A DNA stretch of 64,000 nucleotides from Aliiroseovarius sp. PrR006 (GTDB taxonomy: Bacteria > Pseudomonadota > Alphaproteobacteria > Rhodobacterales > Rhodobacteraceae): NCBI RefSeq assembly GCF_010500215.1, contig NZ_JAAGOY010000004.1, positions 682,001-746,000 on the forward strand, in the 5' to 3' direction. The translations under genes and the position numbers were made by a program. The first letter of the stretch is position 1; each line of letters starts with the position of its first letter. Below the pieces are notes generated by a model, which made no database searches, was not told where the DNA came from, and was given only the letters and a program-made list of their open reading frames with translations. Shown piece by piece: positions 52,698 through 61,701 of this stretch.

Positions 52698-53834
52698 TCA
52701 CGAATGCGTGCGCAAGTCCTGCCGATTTGCCGCCAGCCAGAAGGCTGCAAGGATCAGCGGACCCACGTTTGCCTCGCCCGAAGTGATCAGTTCCATCAGG
52801 CGATCAAAAGGGATGACGTGGCTGCGGATGTCCTCGACCTCGCTCTCGACACCTCCGATACCGCCTGCGTCATCGGGTAGATCACACAAGGCAATAAAGG
52901 GATAAAAGAATTCAGTATTCGCGCCGGGGCTTGGGTAATGCGGGGTCAACGGGATCAGGCGTTTCAGCGTAAGCCCGGCCTCCTCCATCGCTTCACGGCG
53001 CGCGCAGTCTTCGGGCACCTCGCCCCCGTCGATCCGCCCTGCGATGGGTTCCAGAATCCACGGATGCACGTCCCCGCGAACCTGTGGGCCAATGCGGAAC
53101 TGCTCGATCACCAACACGCGGTCGCGTACGGGATCATAGGGCAGCACGATCACCGCGTCCCCGCCGACGAAGGCGGCTCGGTCGACAACCGGGCTCATCT
53201 CGCCCGAGTATTTGCGAAAGGACAGCTCCTGCTCTTCCAAGGTGAAGAACTTGGCATAGGGGTGGCTTTGGTTTCTAACGTCAACATCCTGCGCCCCGTA
53301 ATCCGCGCGCAAGGTCGTCGGGGCCGGTTCGGCCCGCGCACGCACCCGGCTGGCCGCTCGAGTCCGGATCATCGGGAACCGTCGTGCGATTTCCTCCGGC
53401 GAGACATGCCCAAAACCGTCCATGACTTCTTTCGCCGCTTCGACCGTCATGACGCCAAACTGCGCTTCCCAGTCGCTCAGGTTCCAAACGGCTCCGGGTG
53501 TCCACAAACCGGGCGTCGGGAAGTAAACCTGCGTCTGGACCTGCGTGCCGTTCGGCGCAACCTGCACCACGACATCTTCCAGAGCATAGTCAAACCCGCC
53601 CTCGTAAAAGTTCAGCCGCGCCACGTCTTGATCCGAAAGGTTTTGCACCAACAGGCCGCTTAACCGCGCCGTTTCATCACTTTCAGAAATCATCGGAAAG
53701 GGCTGATTTTTAACCCAATTTGCGACATGGCCTGATAACGTCGCAGGACTGATGCGGCAGGTGCTTTCGCCCCCCAACACCAAATCCAAGAGCGGGTGAT
53801 AGCACAAAGTGCCATAGAAAAACAACGAGTTCAC
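52698..53834 (-). CDS. trgB: TrgB-like protein: gamma-glutamylcyclotransferase-like plus NUDIX domain
   Basis: A 378-aa two-domain protein starting at GTG 53834 (AAAGGGAT in front). Residues 1-150 are GGCT-like (FFYGTLCYHPLLDLVLG, LNFYEGGFDY). Residues about 200-370 form an ADP-ribose-pyrophosphatase-type NUDIX domain with the box GRIDGGEVPEDCARREAMEE near 266-285 completed by AGL. The name follows position: trgA upstream and cysK downstream, as in Rhodobacter sphaeroides, where this locus affects tellurite resistance. The enzymatic link to tellurite is not understood. Confidence 0.85.
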   Translation of the reverse strand: MNSLFFYGTLCYHPLLDLVLGGESTCRISPATLSGHVANWVKNQPFPMISESDETARLSGLLVQNLSDQDVARLNFYEGGFDYALEDVVVQVAPNGTQVQTQVYFPTPGLWTPGAVWNLSDWEAQFGVMTVEAAKEVMDGFGHVSPEEIARRFPMIRTRAASRVRARAEPAPTTLRADYGAQDVDVRNQSHPYAKFFTLEEQELSFRKYSGEMSPVVDRAAFVGGDAVIVLPYDPVRDRVLVIEQFRIGPQVRGDVHPWILEPIAGRIDGGEVPEDCARREAMEEAGLTLKRLIPLTPHYPSPGANTEFFYPFIALCDLPDDAGGIGGVESEVEDIRSHVIPFDRLMELITSGEANVGPLILAAFWLAANRQDLRTHS

Positions 53835-53879
53835 AGAATCCCTTTCACATCTGTATGCGGAACGTCACATACAAAGGCA

Positions 53880-54320
53880 CTATCCCCATTTACGGGCCGC
53901 GTAAAAGGCAGAAGATGAGGCAACAAAAGTACCGAGGATTGCGACCGCCGCGATCTCGGCGGTTGTGTACTCGACCACCATATCAAAACCGATGATGAAA
54001 ATATCCTGCAATGCCTCAATCGGCCCTTCATACCGTTTGCGCAGTGAGTTGCTGATCATCTGGGAAAATGAGAACGCGAACAGGGTAACAAAGACCTGCA
54101 CAAACAGCGTCGTCCCGGCGTTCGCTCCTGACGAACCAAGCCCCTTATCCGCGCGCGGTCCCAAGTAGAACCACCCAACAATCAACCCAGAAATAGCTGT
54201 CGTGGGCGACAGATAGGACAGGTCCCTGCCCTCGGGCATCAGGGGTTTGACCAGCTCCCCGCACATCCACCCGACAGCAGCCAAAATAAGTGCAGAGATT
54301 AGTTTTGCAGCTGTGGGCAT
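53880..54320 (-). CDS. trgA: TrgA-like membrane protein
   Basis: A 146-aa integral membrane protein with about four hydrophobic helices: MPTAAKLISALILAAVGWM, YLSPTTAISGLIVGWFYLG, TTLFVQVFVTLFAFSF and TAEIAAVAILGTFVASSSAF. It matches the short TrgA proteins of Rhodobacterales and precedes trgB by 45 bases. Its molecular function is not known. Confidence 0.82.
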   Translation of the reverse strand: MPTAAKLISALILAAVGWMCGELVKPLMPEGRDLSYLSPTTAISGLIVGWFYLGPRADKGLGSSGANAGTTLFVQVFVTLFAFSFSQMISNSLRKRYEGPIEALQDIFIIGFDMVVEYTTAEIAAVAILGTFVASSSAFYAARKWG

Positions 54321-54416
54321 AGGCTTTCCATATTCAAGGTGAGTGGTCGTTCTTACCAAATCGTTAAGATCTGCTTATGGCCATATTAGGGCGTAAAGCA
54401 TGACAGTAAAACAGAA

Positions 54417-55625
54417 TTATCCAGACCGTCGCGCAACGGTCAACTGAACCACATCACAGCTTCCGGCATGAAATGCCGCAGCACAGGATGTCAGATAGAA
54501 ATTCCACATCCGGCGAAACTTGTCATCAAATCCCATCGGTGCGATTTTACCCCAGCTGTCATTGAAACGGTCAAACCAACGGCGCAAGGTGACCGAGTAG
54601 CTTTCGCCAAATTCGATCCGGTTTTCTGTGTCCAGCCCAGCGCGTGCCACTTCGTCCTGAAGCACAGTTTTCGAGGGCAACATGCCGCCCGGGAAGATGT
54701 ATTTCTGTATGAAATCAACGCCCTTTCGATAGTCGTCGAACCTGCGCTCGGCGATGGTGATGATCTGAAGCGTCGCCTTCGCGCCAGGCTTCAGGCAGGA
54801 TTTCACCGTCTCGAAATAGATCGGCCAGTATTTCTCGCCGACCGCCTCGAACATCTCGATCGAGGCGATGCCGTCATATTGGCCGGTCTCATCGCGGTAA
54901 TCCTGCATCTTGATGTCGACCATGTCGGACAGCCCCGCACGCCTTAGGCGCTCGACCGCGAAATCATGTTGCTCTTGGCTGATGGTCAGCCCGGTCACGC
55001 GGATCCCTTTGCGCGCGGCATGTTCGGCAAAGCCGCCCCAGCCGCAGCCGATCTCCAGCACGTGATCCCCCGGCCCCACGCCCATCTCGTCGATCATGGA
55101 CGCATATTTTTTCTCCTGAGCACGCTCAAGACTTTCCTGCCCCGTGCGGAACAAAGCCGAGGAATAGGTCATCGTGTCATCCAGCCACGCCTGATAGAAA
55201 TCGTTGCCCAAATCGTAATGGGCCGAGATGTTCTTTTTTGCCTGTTTCTTGGTGTTGGCGCGCATCAGATGGCGCAGACGCTCATACGCGCGCAGGAAGA
55301 TCTGACCGGGAAACCCGTCATAGATCATGTCATTGTCGTCCTGCACCAGATCCAAAAAGGCCTGCAGGTCTGGCGTCGACCAGCCACCCTCGATGTAGGA
55401 ATCGCAAAAACCAAGGTCACCTTCGCGGATCAGGCGGGCGAAAACATCCGGGTCATGGACGCGAAGCTCGGCCACATAACCGGGCAGCGCCGCTTCCGCC
55501 CGAAACCGACGTCCGTCGGGCATGACGAAGTCCAGTCGCCCTTTATTCATTCGTTTGGCGATCGCAAACACTTGCGCGAAATAGCGCGGCAGATCGCTTT
55601 GGTCTTTGGTCTCGGTCAGGATCAT
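54417..55625 (-). CDS. cfa: Cyclopropane-fatty-acyl-phospholipid synthase
   Basis: A 402-aa SAM-dependent enzyme that methylenates unsaturated acyl chains of membrane lipids. After an N-terminal lipid-binding domain come KKNISAHYDLGNDFYQAWLD and TYSSALF, motif I VLEIGCGWGGFAEHAARKG and SIEMFEAVGEKYWPIYF, all diagnostic of Cfa. ATG 55625 is preferred to 55643 because CAGGGG lies 6 bases before it. It is a single gene. Confidence 0.93.
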   Translation of the reverse strand: MILTETKDQSDLPRYFAQVFAIAKRMNKGRLDFVMPDGRRFRAEAALPGYVAELRVHDPDVFARLIREGDLGFCDSYIEGGWSTPDLQAFLDLVQDDNDMIYDGFPGQIFLRAYERLRHLMRANTKKQAKKNISAHYDLGNDFYQAWLDDTMTYSSALFRTGQESLERAQEKKYASMIDEMGVGPGDHVLEIGCGWGGFAEHAARKGIRVTGLTISQEQHDFAVERLRRAGLSDMVDIKMQDYRDETGQYDGIASIEMFEAVGEKYWPIYFETVKSCLKPGAKATLQIITIAERRFDDYRKGVDFIQKYIFPGGMLPSKTVLQDEVARAGLDTENRIEFGESYSVTLRRWFDRFNDSWGKIAPMGFDDKFRRMWNFYLTSCAAAFHAGSCDVVQLTVARRSG

Positions 55626-55740
55626 GTCACACCCCTGAAGCATCGAAAAACTGCTAAAAGGCTATGTCGGGCATGGGTGAGCTGGCAAGAGTGCTGCTGT
55701 GCAGCTGCGGAATAGTGCTTTGCAATTGCAGTATTAAAGG

Positions 55741-55767
55741 CAAAGCCCCGGCCGGTACGACCGGGGC
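55741..55767 (-). terminator. Rho-independent terminator
   Basis: GCCCCGG and CCGGGGC form a stem (55745-55767), extended by inner CGG/ACCG pairing. On the minus strand TTTG and then TTTAA follow. It lies 15 bases after the class V aminotransferase gene's stop. Confidence 0.7.
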
Positions 55768-55781
55768 AGCCCAATGATGTT

Positions 55782-57008
55782 TCAGAGCACTTGATCTAGA
55801 GCGTCGATCAGCTTGGCGACCTCATCGGCGGTTGTGTAATGCGTGAAGCTGACGCGCAGGACACCGTGCGCAGGATCAACACTCTGTGCCTCAAGCGCCC
55901 GCACAGCATAGAAGTCACCGCCGCCCGCCATGATACCTTTCGGGGCCAGCGCGGCAGCCAGATCCTCGCCCGGAATGGCCGAGGCCAGTGATACGGTCGG
56001 TGCCCGTTTAGCCGCCACCGACGGACCCAGCAATCGGACCGAGTTCTTGGCTGTGGCGTAGTCCAGAAGCGGTTGCAGCAGTGTCACCTCATGATCGCGC
56101 ATCAGAGTGTGGGCCGCGGCGGCCAGCTCTGCCGGGGTTCCAGCCGCCCCATGATGCGTCGCCAGTGCCTCCATATAATCCGCCATCCCGGCCGAGGCCG
56201 CGACCTGAGCGTGGTCCGGGCCAGCGGGGGTAAAGCGCTTATACAAACTGTCCGCGTTGAAATAATGCGCCTGATTGGGCAGAACCTCGCCCAACGCGCG
56301 GCGGATCACCATGATGCCCTGATGCGGGCCATAGGTTTTGTAGGCCGAGAACAGATAGATATCTGCACCCAGATCATCCACGTTCACAAAGCCATGCGGG
56401 GCATAACTGACGCCATCAACGCAGCTATAGGCTCCTGCCGCACGGGCCTTGGCGCATATCGCTTTCACATCATTGATCTCGCCCACCACGTTCGAGCAAT
56501 GCGGGAAGCAGACCAGCTTCACTTTCCCGTCGCCCAATAGATCATCAAGCGCCGCCAGATCCAGATGGCCAGTTTCGGGGTCGATCTGCCATTCGCGGAC
56601 CTCGAACCCCTCGTCGTCCAGACGCCTCCACGGGCCAGAGTTTGCCTCGTGATCCTGATTGGTGACCACAATCGCATCCCCCGGCGAGAGATGCTGGCGG
56701 AACGCTTGTGCCAATACATAAGTGTTCTGCGTGGTCGACGGCCCAAAGGACAGCTCGTCGGTGTCCACACCCATCATGGCCGCGAGGCGGGCACGCGCCT
56801 CGTCCATTTCCTCGCCCGCCAGACGTGATGCCTCGTAAGGTGCATAGGGCTGAACCTTGCGCTGCGTGTAATATCGGGTCAGGCGGTCAATCACGGGCTT
56901 GCAGGTATACGACCCGCCGGCGTTCTCGAAAAACGCCTGTCCCTGCAACGACGGTTCGGAAAAGGCGGGAAATTGCGCGCGCACCCAGTTGATGTCCAGT
57001 TCGGCCAT
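55782..57008 (-). CDS. Aminotransferase class V-fold PLP protein (cysteine desulfurase-like)
   Basis: A 408-aa PLP protein. FFENAGGSYTCKPVIDRL opens it, QDHEANSGPWRRL is the cofactor His region, CVDGVSYAPHG holds the PLP aspartate, and the Schiff-base lysine is in SAYKTYGPHQG (about residue 223). It resembles the CsdA-like group found alone rather than in suf or isc operons. No active-site cysteine loop typical of NifS/IscS is evident, so desulfurase activity is doubtful. Confidence 0.85.
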   Translation of the reverse strand: MAELDINWVRAQFPAFSEPSLQGQAFFENAGGSYTCKPVIDRLTRYYTQRKVQPYAPYEASRLAGEEMDEARARLAAMMGVDTDELSFGPSTTQNTYVLAQAFRQHLSPGDAIVVTNQDHEANSGPWRRLDDEGFEVREWQIDPETGHLDLAALDDLLGDGKVKLVCFPHCSNVVGEINDVKAICAKARAAGAYSCVDGVSYAPHGFVNVDDLGADIYLFSAYKTYGPHQGIMVIRRALGEVLPNQAHYFNADSLYKRFTPAGPDHAQVAASAGMADYMEALATHHGAAGTPAELAAAAHTLMRDHEVTLLQPLLDYATAKNSVRLLGPSVAAKRAPTVSLASAIPGEDLAAALAPKGIMAGGGDFYAVRALEAQSVDPAHGVLRVSFTHYTTADEVAKLIDALDQVL

Positions 57009-57359
57009 TGTCGGCTCCTTTAGTCATGTTTGGGGGGTGCCTATCAGATCAGAGCCACCCCGGATCTGGCAGGTCTTCCAGCCAGCCCGAGGCCTTACCA
57101 ACACCACGGGCAGCCCATATGCGAACACGGACAAGATCTGGCTAAACTGATAGAATTTGGGCGTCAAGAACACCAGAATTGGCATACAATAGCACACCGA
57201 AAATCCGACTCCTTAACGTGTTAAAAAACGACATTTTGTCGCATCTGAACACTATCCTGTCCATTTTGACGAATGTCGCTCAAACCACGTCCTTCAGGCT
57301 CACAAGATGCCATTCGGTCCGTCCGAGTGTGCTAGGTTAAACAACCAAGGACAGGGATT
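57009..57359. promoter_or_regulatory. Divergent promoter region of the BCCT gene
   Basis: A 351-base gap with no supported gene. It holds a short inverted repeat, CGACA-TTT-TGTCG, at 57229-57241, and AAGGACAGGG before the BCCT start serves as ribosome-binding site. Confidence 0.5.
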
Positions 57360-59186
57360 ATGAGTATCAAACCACCCTTCACGGAGCTTCACATTCCGAA
57401 GGCACCGTCAGGATTTTACGAGGGCAACAGCCTTCCGATTGCGCTGATTTCAAAAGGGATCATGGTCGCATTGGTGATCTGGGCACTGGTTTTCCCAGCA
57501 AACGCAAATTCCACCCTCGGCAGCCTGAACTGGCGCCTTCTTGAAGGGTTCAACAGTTTTTACATTATCATCGTAGGCATGTTCCTTTTCTTCCTGGCCA
57601 TCGTGGCCATTCTGCCATCCACCGGCAAACGCAAGATGGGCCTTCCGGGTGAGCAGCCGGAGTTTTCGAACTTTTCGTGGTTCTCGATGATGTTTGGTGC
57701 CGGTCTGGGCGTGGGCCTGATGGTCTTCGCCACCGCCGAGCCGCTGGGCCTGTGGGGATCAAACCCCGTCATCTTGACCGGAGATGTCGCGCCCAACACG
57801 CCGGAAAGCCTGCAGTCGGGATATCGCTATACCTTCCTGCACTACGGGTTCCACGCTTGGGCCATCTACGTGATGACCGGCCTGTCGCTTGCTTACTACG
57901 CCTATACGCGTGACATGCCGCTGACCATCCGCTCGGCTTTGACCCCGCTATTCGGCAAATACGTAAACGGCTTCTTTGGCCATATCGTAGACGTTCTGGG
58001 CGTTGTCGCCACCATTCTGGGTGTGTCGGTGACCATCGGCTTCGGTGTCAGCCAGTTCATTGACGGCCTGTATGCCATCACTGGCATGGAGTGGATGATG
58101 GATATGTCGGGCGACGCGCCTGCACCTGCCAAGGTTGGTCTAGTGACCGGTCTAGTCTGCATCATGGGCCTGTCGATCATCTCGGCGGTCTCGGGTGTTG
58201 GACGTGGGGTGAAGTACCTGTCGAACCTGAACCTGGTTCTGTCGCTGATACTGCTTCTGACCTTCGTGGTCTTTGGTTCGTTCTTCTTTGCGATGTCCAC
58301 CTATGGCGCAGCACTGATCGACTATATCCTGCACATCGTGCAACTGTCCTTCGGCGCCTATGGCCCGCAGGCCGCTGGCGATTTCGCGGCGAACCTGCCC
58401 GAAGCAGCCGCACCGCTGGCAGACACCCTGAAAGGTGGCGCAACCAACGCATGGGGCAGCTATGGCGGCTTCGTGTCGGGTCTGGAAGGCGACGCAGCCG
58501 CCCTGCCCGCAGACGTTCTGCGTGAGGTCTATGCCGCAGGTGAACCCGCCCGTCAGTTCGGCTGGCAGGCTGGCTGGACCACATTCTACTGGGCTTGGTG
58601 GATCGCGTTCTCGCCCTTCGTAGGCCTTTTCCTGGCCCGCATCTCGAAGGGTCGTTCGGTGCGCGAGTTCATCGTGGGCTGTGTATTCGCTCCGGCTCTG
58701 GTCTGCTTTGCCTGGATGACCATCCTTGGCGGCACTGCCATTGATCTGGAGCTGAGCGGCGCAGCGGAAGGTGCCATCATCGGTGCCTCGAACACCTCGA
58801 AGCTTTTCGTCACTCTGGGCGAAATGATCTCGGGACCGTTCCTGTCGATCATCACCGTCATGTGCGTTGTGTTGATCCTGACCTTCCTTGTGACTTCGGC
58901 TGACAGTGGCATCCTTGTGATGAACACCATCATGTCGGGCGGCGAGCAGGAAACCGGCATCAAGCACCGCATCGTCTGGGGTGTCGTATTGACCGCCGTG
59001 ATCGGCACGCTGCTTCTGGCGGCGGGGGAAAACAACCCGATGGACGCGCTGAAAAACGCGATGATCATCGGAGCGCTTCCCTTTACGGCTGTCATGGGGC
59101 TGATGATGGTGTCGCTGACCAAGGCGCTCTACCGCGATGGGCTGCGTGACAAACACGCAAGCACTCAGGCAGAACCGGCTGAGTAA
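57360..59186 (+). CDS. BCCT-family betaine/choline/DMSP-type transporter
   Basis: A 608-aa membrane transporter with about 12 helices. The BCCT hallmarks are FSMMFGAGLGVGLMVFATAE and, near residue 405, TTFYWAWWIAFSPFVGLFLA with the aromatic cage WAWW. An unusual insertion rich in Ala and Glu (residues about 335-385) lies between helices. The N-terminal tail is about 25 residues. It imports quaternary or sulfonium compounds; with dmdA 1.4 kb away, DMSP is a reasonable substrate, but glycine betaine or choline are equally possible. Confidence 0.93.
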   Translation: MSIKPPFTELHIPKAPSGFYEGNSLPIALISKGIMVALVIWALVFPANANSTLGSLNWRLLEGFNSFYIIIVGMFLFFLAIVAILPSTGKRKMGLPGEQPEFSNFSWFSMMFGAGLGVGLMVFATAEPLGLWGSNPVILTGDVAPNTPESLQSGYRYTFLHYGFHAWAIYVMTGLSLAYYAYTRDMPLTIRSALTPLFGKYVNGFFGHIVDVLGVVATILGVSVTIGFGVSQFIDGLYAITGMEWMMDMSGDAPAPAKVGLVTGLVCIMGLSIISAVSGVGRGVKYLSNLNLVLSLILLLTFVVFGSFFFAMSTYGAALIDYILHIVQLSFGAYGPQAAGDFAANLPEAAAPLADTLKGGATNAWGSYGGFVSGLEGDAAALPADVLREVYAAGEPARQFGWQAGWTTFYWAWWIAFSPFVGLFLARISKGRSVREFIVGCVFAPALVCFAWMTILGGTAIDLELSGAAEGAIIGASNTSKLFVTLGEMISGPFLSIITVMCVVLILTFLVTSADSGILVMNTIMSGGEQETGIKHRIVWGVVLTAVIGTLLLAAGENNPMDALKNAMIIGALPFTAVMGLMMVSLTKALYRDGLRDKHASTQAEPAE

Positions 59187-59214
59187 CGTCTCACGCAGAA
59201 TATGAAAACAAAAA

Positions 59215-59248
59215 GCGGCGTCGGATCATTCCGGCGCCGTTTCCTATT
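59215..59248. terminator. Terminator after the BCCT gene, usable both ways
   Basis: CGGCGTCGGA and TCCGGCGCCG (59216-59239) form a 10-bp stem with one G-U pair and a TCAT loop. TTTCC follows on the plus strand and an A run precedes it, giving a T run on the minus strand. It separates convergent transcripts. Confidence 0.7.
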
Positions 59249-59573
59249 TCAGGGCTTGAAGCTCGGCATCATCCGGCCAGCGCTTACGCGCTGCTTCCAG
59301 CAGATCACCGGGATAATAATCGCCCTCGGCCATCGGGTCTTCTCGCAGGACCGCAAGCACAAAGGGCTTCAGCACATCCGCACCGATATCCTGCGCGATC
59401 ATGATGCGCAGGTCTTCGGGGGTAAATTGTCCTAGGGGTTTCTTACGCAGCGACGTCGTCGTCGCCTCGATATAGGACACGCAACAGGCGACCGGCCAGC
59501 GCTGCCCATCTATTTCTTCCAGCGTTTTGTTGGCGAGGGACGCGAGATCGCGCCCCTCATCTTTGTTAGGCAT
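59244..59573 (-). CDS. CdiI_2-like immunity-family protein
   Basis: A 109-aa soluble protein. KKPLGQFTPEDLRIMIAQDI and GDYYPGDLLEA are the conserved core of the contact-dependent-inhibition immunity family CdiI_2. No CdiA or other toxin gene lies nearby. It overlaps the acuI stop by 8 bases and so is co-translated with the DMSP genes. It may be an orphan immunity gene or a protein of the same fold with another role. Confidence 0.7.
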   Translation of the reverse strand: MPNKDEGRDLASLANKTLEEIDGQRWPVACCVSYIEATTTSLRKKPLGQFTPEDLRIMIAQDIGADVLKPFVLAVLREDPMAEGDYYPGDLLEAARKRWPDDAELQALK

Positions 59574-60558
59574 TTACATCCACCACGACACGACCTTTGA
59601 CACCCCCTTTTAGGATATCTGCCCCCAGTCCGGGAAGGTCTTCCAGTGTCGCAGGGGTGATCATGGCGTCCAGCTTGTCCATCGGCAGGTCACTGGCAAT
59701 GCGTTGCCATGCGCGCACACGGTTGTCATAGGGCTGCATGACGCTGTCGATACCAAGAAGGTTCACACCACGCAGCAGGAACGGAATGACGGTCGCGGGC
59801 AGATGCGCGCCACCAGCCAGACCAACAGCCGAGACCGACGCGCCATATTTCATCTGCCCCAGTACACGCGCCAGCATGTCGCCGCCCACGGCATCTACGC
59901 AGCCGGCCCATGTCTCGGCTTCAAGCGGGCGTTTGGTGGTCTCGTTCAGCTCTTCACGGGCAACGATGGTGGTGGCGCCCAGCGACTTCAGATAGTCCGC
60001 CTGATCGGCACGTCCGGTCACTGCGGCAACCTCGTAGCCCAGATTGGCCAAAATGGCAGTGGCAACCGAACCAACGCCGCCGGCAGCCCCGGTCACCAGC
60101 ACCGGCCCCTGCCCCGGCTTCAGACCGTGGTCCTCCAATGCCATCACAGCCAGCATCGAGGTGAAGCCCGCCGTGCCAACCGCCATTGCCTGACGGGTGG
60201 TCAGACCTTCGGGAAGCGGCACCAACTTGCCCGCGTCGATGCGGGCCTTCTGAGAGTAGCCACCCCACGATACTTCGCCCACACGCCAACCGGTCAGCAC
60301 GACCTTGTCGCCGGGCTTGTAGCGGTCGTCATCCGATGCTTCCACGGTGCCCGCATAGTCGATCCCCGGTACGTGAGGATAGTTGCGCACCAGTCCACCG
60401 CCCTTGGCCGACAGGCACAGCCCGTCCTTGTAGTTCACGGTCGAGTATTCCACGGCGACGGTCACATTGCCCTCGGGCAGCGCATCTTCACCGATTTCCT
60501 TGATCGACGCGGATGCCAGCCCCTCGTCGTTCTGTTCCATCACAAGTGCCTTGAACAT
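59566..60558 (-). CDS. acuI: Acrylyl-CoA reductase (AcuI, MDR superfamily)
   Basis: NADPH-dependent zinc-free medium-chain reductase (330 aa, the usual AcuI length) that turns toxic acrylyl-CoA into propionyl-CoA. VEYSTVNYKDGL, YPHVPGIDYAGTVE, GTAGFTSMLAVMALE and the nucleotide motif VTGAAGGVGSVA match the YhdH/AcuI group. It lies 10 bases after dmdA with an AAGGAGACGACG ribosome-binding site. The dmdA-acuI order is the Roseobacter DMSP pattern. Confidence 0.93.
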   Translation of the reverse strand: MFKALVMEQNDEGLASASIKEIGEDALPEGNVTVAVEYSTVNYKDGLCLSAKGGGLVRNYPHVPGIDYAGTVEASDDDRYKPGDKVVLTGWRVGEVSWGGYSQKARIDAGKLVPLPEGLTTRQAMAVGTAGFTSMLAVMALEDHGLKPGQGPVLVTGAAGGVGSVATAILANLGYEVAAVTGRADQADYLKSLGATTIVAREELNETTKRPLEAETWAGCVDAVGGDMLARVLGQMKYGASVSAVGLAGGAHLPATVIPFLLRGVNLLGIDSVMQPYDNRVRAWQRIASDLPMDKLDAMITPATLEDLPGLGADILKGGVKGRVVVDVNA

Positions 60559-60568
60559 CGTCGTCTCC

Positions 60569-61669
60569 TTAAATCCAAAAAGTGTCATAGACGGTCGCCG
60601 CACGCGGCCCGTCAGGTGTCATCACATCAAGCTCGGTGCCCGTGTCCCAATGGGTCATCCGCACCATGCCGATCGCGACACCGGTATTGAAATCAGGCGA
60701 GTTCGCGGCCGAGGTCACCTGACCCACTTGCCGATCCCCGTCCATCAAGGGCCACGCCCGATCACATGGCGGCACACCACCCAAAATCTCGATCGCGCGC
60801 ACTTGCTGCACGGGGCCTTCTTTGGCCACGCGCAACAACGCATCACGCCCCACGCAGCCAAGGGCGCTTTGGGTTGAACAGAACCGCCCCAACCCAGCTT
60901 CATGCGGAGTGTTTTCGCGGGTCATGTCGTTGCCATAGGACAGAAGCCCGCCTTCGACGCGCTCGATCCCGTTGGGGCAGCCGGCATGCACATCCATGCT
61001 CTTGCCCGCCTCCATCAGAGCATTCCACAGCGGCATACCAATATCGGATCCTTCGACGTAGATCTCGAACCCGCCCTGTTTGGAATAGCCCGAGCGCGCC
61101 ACGACCAGGTTGCGCCCTTGAAACTCCAGCCGCTTATAGCGGAAGAACCGGATGTCGCGCACGGCATCGCCAAAGACCGCCGCGGCCAGATCGTCCGATT
61201 TCGGCCCCTGAATGGCCAAGGGCGAGACGTCTGGTTCATCCACCAGAACGTCCAACCGGAACCCATAGGCCAGCCCTTTCACCCACATGATCAGGTCGCT
61301 GTCTGCAATCGAAATCCAGAAGCGGTCCTCGTCCAGTTTCACCGCCACCGGGTCGTTCAGCATCCCACCGGTCTCGTCGACCATGGGGACATAGAAACAC
61401 TGCCCATCCTGCATCTTTGACAGATCACGCGGGGTGAGCATCTGGATTAAACGGGCCGCATCCGGGCCGCGCACCTCGACCTGACGTTCGCAGGCAACGT
61501 CCCAGACTTGCACTGCGTCTTTGAGGTGGCGATAGTCTTCCTCTACCGACCGAAAGACGGTCGGTAGCAGCATGTGATTGTACACCGTGTACCCTTTGAC
61601 CCCAGCGGCTTCGACGCCGTCTGAGAAAGGGGTGCGCCGCAGGCGGCGGGACGGAGAGATCAGGGCCAT
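60569..61669 (-). CDS. dmdA: Dimethylsulfoniopropionate demethylase
   Basis: GcvT-fold enzyme (366 aa) moving a methyl group from DMSP to tetrahydrofolate and giving methylmercaptopropionate. RTPFSDGVEAAGVKGYTVYNHM, VWDVACERQVEV and GCPNGIERVEGGLLSYGNDM with TPHEAGLGRF distinguish DmdA from glycine-cleavage GcvT. ATG 61669 is the family start. It is preceded by DUF1326 and DUF2182 genes and followed by acuI, probably in one transcript from the promoter at 63116-63204. Confidence 0.94.
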   Translation of the reverse strand: MALISPSRRLRRTPFSDGVEAAGVKGYTVYNHMLLPTVFRSVEEDYRHLKDAVQVWDVACERQVEVRGPDAARLIQMLTPRDLSKMQDGQCFYVPMVDETGGMLNDPVAVKLDEDRFWISIADSDLIMWVKGLAYGFRLDVLVDEPDVSPLAIQGPKSDDLAAAVFGDAVRDIRFFRYKRLEFQGRNLVVARSGYSKQGGFEIYVEGSDIGMPLWNALMEAGKSMDVHAGCPNGIERVEGGLLSYGNDMTRENTPHEAGLGRFCSTQSALGCVGRDALLRVAKEGPVQQVRAIEILGGVPPCDRAWPLMDGDRQVGQVTSAANSPDFNTGVAIGMVRMTHWDTGTELDVMTPDGPRAATVYDTFWI

Positions 61670-61701
61670 GGATCGCGCTCCTGTGGGGTCCTCCGGCCGC
61701 C

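Noticed and set aside
55782-57008. SufS/IscS cysteine desulfurase
   Set aside because: The PLP lysine is present, but no suf or isc genes and no convincing catalytic-cysteine loop are seen; only the fold is claimed.
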